From positions 1 to 18,161 of the forward strand of contig JASLDF010000240.1 in the NCBI GenBank assembly GCA_030151635.1: a DNA stretch of 18,161 nucleotides, given 5' to 3'. This document shows positions 14,454 through 18,161 of this stretch, one piece after another. Positions within the stretch are counted from its first letter, which is position 1. Each line of letters opens with the position of its first letter. The translations under genes were made by a program, and so were the position numbers. Origin of the DNA: Bacteroides sp. Its GTDB lineage: Bacteria; Bacteroidota; Bacteroidia; Bacteroidales; Bacteroidaceae. The notes under the pieces are model-generated. The model did not search any database. It was not told where the DNA came from and worked only from the letters and a program-made list of their open reading frames with translations.

Positions 14454-14539
14454 TTTTTAAATACTTTAAATTATAAACCACGCTAATCTTGCATATTTTT
14501 ATTTTAAAATAAGGTTAGTGTTAAATAAGATATCAATAT

Positions 14540-15145
14540 ATGTTTTCAGGAATTGTAGAAGAAACAGCAAAAGTTGTTGCTATTGAGAAAGACAAAGAGA
14601 ATGTTCATTTTACTTTATCTTGTTCTTTCGTGAAAGAATTAAAAATAGACCAAAGTGTTGCTCATAATGGTGTCTGTTTAACTGTTGTAGATCTAAAAGA
14701 AGATTGCTATACTGTAACTGCCGTATTCGAAACTTTGGAGCGTTCTAACTTAGGGCATCTAAAAGTAGGGGATAAGGTAAACATTGAAAGGAGTATGATG
14801 ATGAATGGTCGCCTTGACGGACATATTGTGCAAGGACACGTGGACCAAACTGCAATCTGTACCGAAATTAAAGATGCCGATGGTAGTTGGTACTTTACAT
14901 TTAAATATGATTTCAATAAAGAAATGGCAAAACGTGGATACTTTACAGTTGATAAAGGTTCTGTTACTATTAATGGTGTTAGCTTGACTGTATGTAATCC
15001 GACTGAAAATTCTTTCCAAGTAGGGATTATTCCTTATACTTATGAATACACTAACTTCCATACTTTCGAAGTTGGATCTGTAGTAAATATTGAATTTGAT
15101 ATTATTGGTAAGTATATTTCAAGACTTACAGATTTATCGAAATAA
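14540..15145 (+). CDS. ribE: Riboflavin synthase, alpha subunit type
   Basis: Joins two molecules of 6,7-dimethyl-8-ribityllumazine to give riboflavin and the pyrimidine precursor, the last step of riboflavin synthesis. The 201 residues form the expected two lumazine-binding repeats: MFSGIVEETA with NGVCLTVV at 43-50 begins and marks the first, and GHIVQGHVDQTA at 94-105 with INGVSLTV at 144-151 marks the second. The N-terminal MFSGIVE and the short C-terminal helix (GKYISRLTDL) are typical of the trimeric enzyme. The start is fixed by that N-terminus. No other rib genes are adjacent. The nitroreductase gene starts 27 bases after the stop and is probably co-transcribed. E. coli calls this gene ribC; ribE is the common Gram-negative annotation outside enterics. 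Confidence 0.97.
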   Translation: MFSGIVEETAKVVAIEKDKENVHFTLSCSFVKELKIDQSVAHNGVCLTVVDLKEDCYTVTAVFETLERSNLGHLKVGDKVNIERSMMMNGRLDGHIVQGHVDQTAICTEIKDADGSWYFTFKYDFNKEMAKRGYFTVDKGSVTINGVSLTVCNPTENSFQVGIIPYTYEYTNFHTFEVGSVVNIEFDIIGKYISRLTDLSK

Positions 15146-15172
15146 TGGAATAATAATAGAATTTATTATCGT

Positions 15173-15712
15173 ATGGATTTATTGGAGTTAATTAAATTGA
15201 GACAAAGTGATCGTAAATTTGATTTCGATAGGCTAGTTGAAGCTGAAAAAATATCATATATATTAGAAGCAGCGCGATTGGCTCCATCGGCATGTAATGC
15301 TCAGCCTTGGAAAATAATTGTTGTTGATGAGCCTAACTTGTCAAAACAAATTGGAGAGGCTACTGCTAATTTAGGAATGAACAAGTTTGCTAAGAATGCT
15401 CCGTTACATTTAATTATTGTAGAAGAGTCTGCCAATTTTACATCAATCCTGGGGTCTAAATTAAAAGGTAAGTATTTTCCTTTAATAGATATTGGTGTTT
15501 TAGCTAGCCATATTACATTGGCTGCAGAGCAACAAGAATTAGGTTCGTGCATTACGGGCTGGTTTGATGAAAGAAAAATCAAGAAGCTACTAAACATTCC
15601 TTTAAAGAAACGGGTATTGTTGAATATCTTGATTGGGTATCCTTTAAATGACAAACGTTCTAAAAGCAGGAAGTCAATAAACGATATTGTGTGTCGTAAT
15701 ACCTATGAATAA
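15173..15712 (+). CDS. Nitroreductase-family FMN oxidoreductase
   Basis: A flavoprotein of the nitroreductase fold, which uses NAD(P)H and FMN to reduce nitro compounds, quinones or enones; the physiological substrate is unknown. The 179 residues carry the N-terminal FMN phosphate-binding basic motif (LRQSDRKFD, R10 and R14), APSACNAQPW at 37-46, and the C-terminal DIGVLASHITLAAEQQELGS block followed by GW, near 106-130. This is a small member, about the size of the minimal nitroreductases. The C-terminus is basic (KRSKSRKS). It follows ribE by 27 bases, so a flavin enzyme is cotranscribed with the last step of riboflavin synthesis, but the pairing may only be convenient. A hairpin follows 19 bases after the stop. 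Confidence 0.9.
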   Translation: MDLLELIKLRQSDRKFDFDRLVEAEKISYILEAARLAPSACNAQPWKIIVVDEPNLSKQIGEATANLGMNKFAKNAPLHLIIVEESANFTSILGSKLKGKYFPLIDIGVLASHITLAAEQQELGSCITGWFDERKIKKLLNIPLKKRVLLNILIGYPLNDKRSKSRKSINDIVCRNTYE

Positions 15713-15731
15713 TCTAATTTTATTTAAAATA

Positions 15732-15769
15732 AGAACAAGTCCAAATCTTTTCAGGTTTGGACTTGTTCT
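15732..15769 (+). terminator. Probable terminator of ribE-nitroreductase
   Basis: A perfect 14-bp stem (15732-15745 with 15756-15769) with a 10-base loop lies just after the nitroreductase stop. The downstream ATTATATATA is not a pure T run, so termination may be weaker. Confidence 0.65.
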
Positions 15770-15884
15770 ATTATATATAGCTGTTAGATCAGAATATTTA
15801 TGACACTTTGTTATATCATTGTAACATCAAAAACGGCATTGTTCTTCTTTTAATGGGATTTCTATATCCAAAAACACCCAAAAA

Positions 15885-15919
15885 CTATCAAAAAAGGGGT
15901 GAAAATAGGTTTTTGATAG
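15885..15919. repeat. Inverted repeat with alternative pairings
   Basis: CTATCAAAAA at 15885-15894 pairs with 15910-15919. The GGGG inside its loop (15896-15899) could instead pair with the CCC of CACCC (15875-15879) or with CCCCC at 15923-15927, so three mutually exclusive folds are possible. Confidence 0.55.
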
Positions 15920-15972
15920 ATTCCCCCTGCTTTAATGATTGATATTAGCTCATCGGTGCAGAATAAACTTCC

Positions 15973-15980
15973 TACTTTTG
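15973..15980 (+). promoter_or_regulatory. Possible -7 box of the ECF sigma gene
   Basis: TACTTTTG fits TAnnTTTG, but no TTTG lies at the right distance upstream. The gene may depend on another factor, or this may be a chance match. Confidence 0.42.
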
Positions 15981-16062
15981 AACTGAGCGAAAGGGAAACC
16001 CACAACGGTTTCGAATCGCCATAAACACAACAAGTTATAATACATTTTAAAATTAGCGAAGT

Positions 16063-16566
16063 ATGAAAAGTTTAAGTTTTAGAAAAGAGTTGATAGGATC
16101 ACAAGAAGAATTGTTACGCTTTGCTTATAAATTAACATCAGATCGCGAAGAAGCACAAGATCTTCTACAGGAGACATCTTTAAAGGCACTAGATAACGAA
16201 GATAAGTATATACCAGATACAAACTTTAGAGGTTGGGTTTATACAATCATGCGTAATATATTTATAAATAACTACAGAAAAGTTGTTCGTGAACAAACTT
16301 TTGTAGACAAAACAGATAATCTATACCATTTAAATTTACCACAAGACTCTGGTCTTGATAGTGCTAGTGGTTCTTATGATTTGAAGCAAATGCATAAAAT
16401 CGTTAATGATTTACCAGAAGAATATAAAGTACCTTTTACGATGCACGTTTCAGGTTTTAAATACCGTGAGATTGCAGATAAACTAGATTTACCTCTAGGA
16501 ACTGTTAAAAGTAGAATCTTCTTTACAAGACAAAAATTACAAGAAGACTTAAGAGACTTTATTTAA
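16063..16566 (+). CDS. ECF-type RNA polymerase sigma factor, stand-alone
   Basis: A group 4 (extracytoplasmic function) sigma factor that directs RNA polymerase to a special promoter set. The 167 residues contain sigma region 2 at about 12-77 (REEAQDLLQETSLKAL for the core-binding helix, FRGWVYTIMRNIFINNYRK for the DNA-melting part) and region 4 at about 107-160 (LPEEYKVPFTMHVSGFKY, then the helix-turn-helix REIADKLDLPLGTVKSRIFF). There is no region 3, as expected for this class. No anti-sigma gene is next to it on either side, although many Bacteroidota ECF factors have one. It is followed by its own terminator and so appears to be a single-gene unit. The protein resembles a widespread Bacteroidales sigma factor; its regulon and inducing signal cannot be told from this sequence. 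Confidence 0.94.
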   Translation: MKSLSFRKELIGSQEELLRFAYKLTSDREEAQDLLQETSLKALDNEDKYIPDTNFRGWVYTIMRNIFINNYRKVVREQTFVDKTDNLYHLNLPQDSGLDSASGSYDLKQMHKIVNDLPEEYKVPFTMHVSGFKYREIADKLDLPLGTVKSRIFFTRQKLQEDLRDFI

Positions 16567-16591
16567 CTATAAAATAGGCATAAATAAGCCG

Positions 16592-16625
16592 AAGGGCAGC
16601 TAATTTATTTAGTTGTCCTTTTTTT
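16592..16625 (+). terminator. Intrinsic terminator of the ECF sigma gene
   Basis: A 12-bp stem with two G-U pairs (16592-16603 with 16609-16620), a five-base loop and a T run at 16619-16625. Confidence 0.82.
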
Positions 16626-16702
16626 ATTTGCTTAAAAAGTTTACATTTGAAAATAATTAAATAAAAAAATCCGTATTTACTTTTAGTTTGATAATATAAG
16701 AC

Positions 16703-16710
16703 TATATTTG
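16703..16710 (+). promoter_or_regulatory. Likely -7 box of the carboxyltransferase gene
   Basis: TATATTTG, 48 bases before the ATG at 16759, matches TAnnTTTG. A TTTT/TTTA at 16681-16685, about 18 bases upstream, is a weak -33 candidate. Confidence 0.55.
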
Positions 16711-16758
16711 TTAAAATAGATAGAACCTTAAAGTCATTCATAAAAAATTCTCTATCAT

Positions 16759-18161
16759 ATGAAAAAGGAAATAAAATTTAGTTTAGTTTACCGCGACATG
16801 TGGCAATCGTCAGGAAAGTATCAACCTCGTAGAGATCAATTGGAAAGAATAGCTCCAGTAATCATTGAAATGGGCTGTTTCAGTAGAGTTGAGACTAACG
16901 GTGGTGCTTTTGAGCAAGTTAACCTGCTTTATGGTGAAAACCCTAACCAAGCAGTTCGTGCTTTCACAAAACCATTTAACGAAGTTGGTATTAAAACACA
17001 CATGCTTGACCGTGGTTTGAATGGTCTACGTATGTATCCTGTTCCTGCTGACGTGCGTAAACTAATGTACAAAGTTAAACACGCTCAAGGTGTAGATATT
17101 ACACGTATTTTCTGTGGTCTTAACGACGTCAGAAACATCATTCCATCAATCAAATACGCTATTGAAGGTGGTATGACTCCTCAAGGTACTCTTTGTATCA
17201 CTTTCTCTCCAGTACACACTGTTGAGTATTACTTCAATATTGCTAAACAACTTATCGAAGCAGGTGCACAAGAAATCTGTTTGAAAGATATGGCTGGTGT
17301 TGGTCGTCCAGGTATGCTTGGTCAATTAACAAAAGCAATTAAAGATAAATACCCAGAAATTATCATTCAATACCACGGTCATACAGGTCCAGGTCTTTCA
17401 ATGGCTTCTATCCTAGAAGTTTGTGAAAACGGTGCTGATATTATTGACTGTGCTATCGAGCCATTGTCTTGGGGTAAAGTTCACCCAGACGTAATTTCTG
17501 TTCAAGCTATGTTGAAAGATAAAGGATTTAAAGTTCCAGAAATCAACATGAAAGCTTATATGCAAGCTCGTGCTTTAACTCAAGAGTTTATTGATGATTT
17601 CTTGGGCTATTTCATGGACCCAACAAATAAATTGATGTCTTCATTATTGTTAAGCTGTGGCTTACCAGGTGGTATGATGGGATCTATGATGGCAGACTTG
17701 AAAGGTATGCACTCTGGTATCAACATGCTTCTTAAACAACAAGATAAAGAACCACTTACAATTGATGACCTTCTAGTAATGTTATTTGATGAAGTTCAAC
17801 TTATCTGGCCTAAATTAGGTTATCCTCCATTGGTAACTCCTTTCAGCCAATATGTTAAGAACATTGCATTGATGAACATTCTTGGTAGTGTAAAAGGTGA
17901 TCCACGTTGGTCAATGGTTGACAAAAATGCTTGGGCTATGATTCTTGGTGAAGCTGGTAAACTTCCAGGTGCACTTGATCCAGAATTAATTGCTCTTGCT
18001 AAAGAAAAAGGTTACGAGTTTACAGACAAAAATCCTCAAGACAACTATCCTGACGAACTAGACAAATACCGTCAAGAAATGAAGGAAAACGGTTGGGATT
18101 GTGGTCCAGATGATGAAGAGTTACTTGAACTTGCTATGCACGATCGTCAATACCGTGATTA
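16759..18161 (+). CDS. Divergent pyruvate carboxylase B / OadA-type carboxyltransferase, 3' end missing
   Basis: The reading frame is open from the ATG at 16759 to the window end (467 codons), so the stop lies beyond it. The protein resembles the carboxyltransferase subunit of biotin enzymes (oxaloacetate decarboxylase alpha, transcarboxylase 5S, pyruvate carboxylase B): a TIM barrel that moves a carboxyl group between biotin and a 2-oxoacid. By my alignment D13 (YRDMWQS), K176 (CLKDMAG, the usual carbamylated lysine) and H206/H208 (YHGHTGPG) provide the metal site. GGMTPQGTLCITFSPVHTVEYY and GYPPLVTPFSQ are clear family blocks. It departs from the canon: RDxHQS has Met for His, and PGGM is followed by M-G-S where relatives have L-T-N, so the catalytic Thr seems absent. 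No biotin-lysine motif is within the part seen. A start at MKKEIKFSLVYRDMW fits the family. Confidence 0.88.
   Translation, partial: MKKEIKFSLVYRDMWQSSGKYQPRRDQLERIAPVIIEMGCFSRVETNGGAFEQVNLLYGENPNQAVRAFTKPFNEVGIKTHMLDRGLNGLRMYPVPADVRKLMYKVKHAQGVDITRIFCGLNDVRNIIPSIKYAIEGGMTPQGTLCITFSPVHTVEYYFNIAKQLIEAGAQEICLKDMAGVGRPGMLGQLTKAIKDKYPEIIIQYHGHTGPGLSMASILEVCENGADIIDCAIEPLSWGKVHPDVISVQAMLKDKGFKVPEINMKAYMQARALTQEFIDDFLGYFMDPTNKLMSSLLLSCGLPGGMMGSMMADLKGMHSGINMLLKQQDKEPLTIDDLLVMLFDEVQLIWPKLGYPPLVTPFSQYVKNIALMNILGSVKGDPRWSMVDKNAWAMILGEAGKLPGALDPELIALAKEKGYEFTDKNPQDNYPDELDKYRQEMKENGWDCGPDDEELLELAMHDRQYRD

Larger units (their letters stand above)
13878..14539. other. Long intergenic region between divergent glnS and ribE
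   Basis: No credible protein gene lies in these 662 bases. The region holds the glnS -7 box (13911-13918, - strand), two TATATTTG boxes on the + strand (14183-14190 and 14301-14308), a bidirectional terminator (14368-14401) and a -7 box ahead of ribE (14446-14453). Bases 13919-14182 are AT-rich and I see nothing definite in them. Confidence 0.7.
15770..16062 (+). other. Intergenic leader of the ECF sigma gene
   Basis: There is no protein gene in these 293 bases. The region contains a 10-bp inverted repeat (15885-15919) with competing G/C-run pairings, a -7-like box (15973-15980), and a G/C-richer stretch at about 15985-16022 that can fold (GGGAAACCC at 15993-16001; GCGA near 15987 with TCGC at 16016-16019). 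The 5' UTR would be about 75 bases. Confidence 0.6.

Noticed and set aside
14313..14539. FMN riboswitch ahead of ribE
   Set aside because: The conserved FMN aptamer blocks (such as AGGGGCAGGGT and the ACCGGCGGT-like part) are not present.
14759..15654. Open frames of 100 and 117 codons on the - strand inside ribE and the nitroreductase gene
   Set aside because: They are antisense shadows of two genes with clear family motifs, and they show no features of real proteins.
15945..16022. tRNA-like words (TTAGCTCATCGGT near 15946 and GGTTTCGAATCGCC near 16007)
   Set aside because: They recall D-arm and T-arm consensus, but no GAGC partner lies at D-arm distance, the T-stem mispairs next to the loop, and there is no acceptor stem. 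I treat it as chance or at most a decayed remnant.
1..18161. Mobile element, CRISPR array, toxin-antitoxin or defence island
   Set aside because: I saw no transposase, integrase, regularly spaced repeat, or known defence domain. Gene content and codon use are uniform across the window.

Overview
The window is an AT-rich chromosomal segment from a member of the Bacteroidota, most likely the order Bacteroidales. The evidence is a DUF4492-cydA-cydB cluster, a DUF5686/CarboxypepD_reg-like outer-membrane protein, a Bacteroides-like GlnRS, and promoters of the Bacteroidota type (TTTG, about 20 bases, then TAnnTTTG) in place of classical -35/-10 boxes. Every gene reads as chromosomal core or housekeeping. 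I see no phage, transposase, CRISPR array, toxin-antitoxin pair or defence island, and no tRNA or rRNA gene.

Layout, left to right. (1) Bases 1-640: the 3' part of pgl (6-phosphogluconolactonase) on the + strand, with a terminator. (2) Bases 772-3917: a + strand unit with its own promoter, holding a one-helix DUF4492 membrane protein, cydA, cydB and a terminator. It encodes a cytochrome bd quinol oxidase for microaerobic respiration or oxygen scavenging. (3) Bases 4031-8960: a - strand unit read right to left: DUF5686 outer-membrane protein, rarA 7 bases later, then a D-2-hydroxyacid dehydrogenase, and a terminator at its end. (4) Bases 9166-9722: thiol peroxidase tpx on the + strand, with a terminator. 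(5) Bases 9895-13918: a - strand unit read right to left: glnS, a TPR-repeat protein and a DedA membrane protein, with very short gaps and a terminator at the end. (6) Bases 13878-14539: a 660-base stretch without a gene, holding the glnS promoter and a promoter-plus-terminator pair that may define a small RNA. (7) Bases 14540-15769: ribE (riboflavin synthase) and a nitroreductase-family flavoprotein on the + strand. (8) Bases 15770-16625: a structured leader and a stand-alone ECF sigma factor on the + strand. (9) Base 16759 to the end: an incomplete gene for a divergent biotin-dependent carboxyltransferase of the pyruvate carboxylase B/OadA type.

Several products fit a life at low oxygen with occasional oxidative stress (cytochrome bd, Tpx, nitroreductase), and ribE supplies the flavin precursor its neighbour would use. 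This link is an inference from gene content. I found no clear new multi-gene system. The points most worth checking are the small membrane protein ahead of cydA, the possible small RNA at about 14313-14401, the perfect 19-bp palindrome at 9767-9807, the leader of the sigma-factor gene, and the unusual active-site motifs of the last gene.
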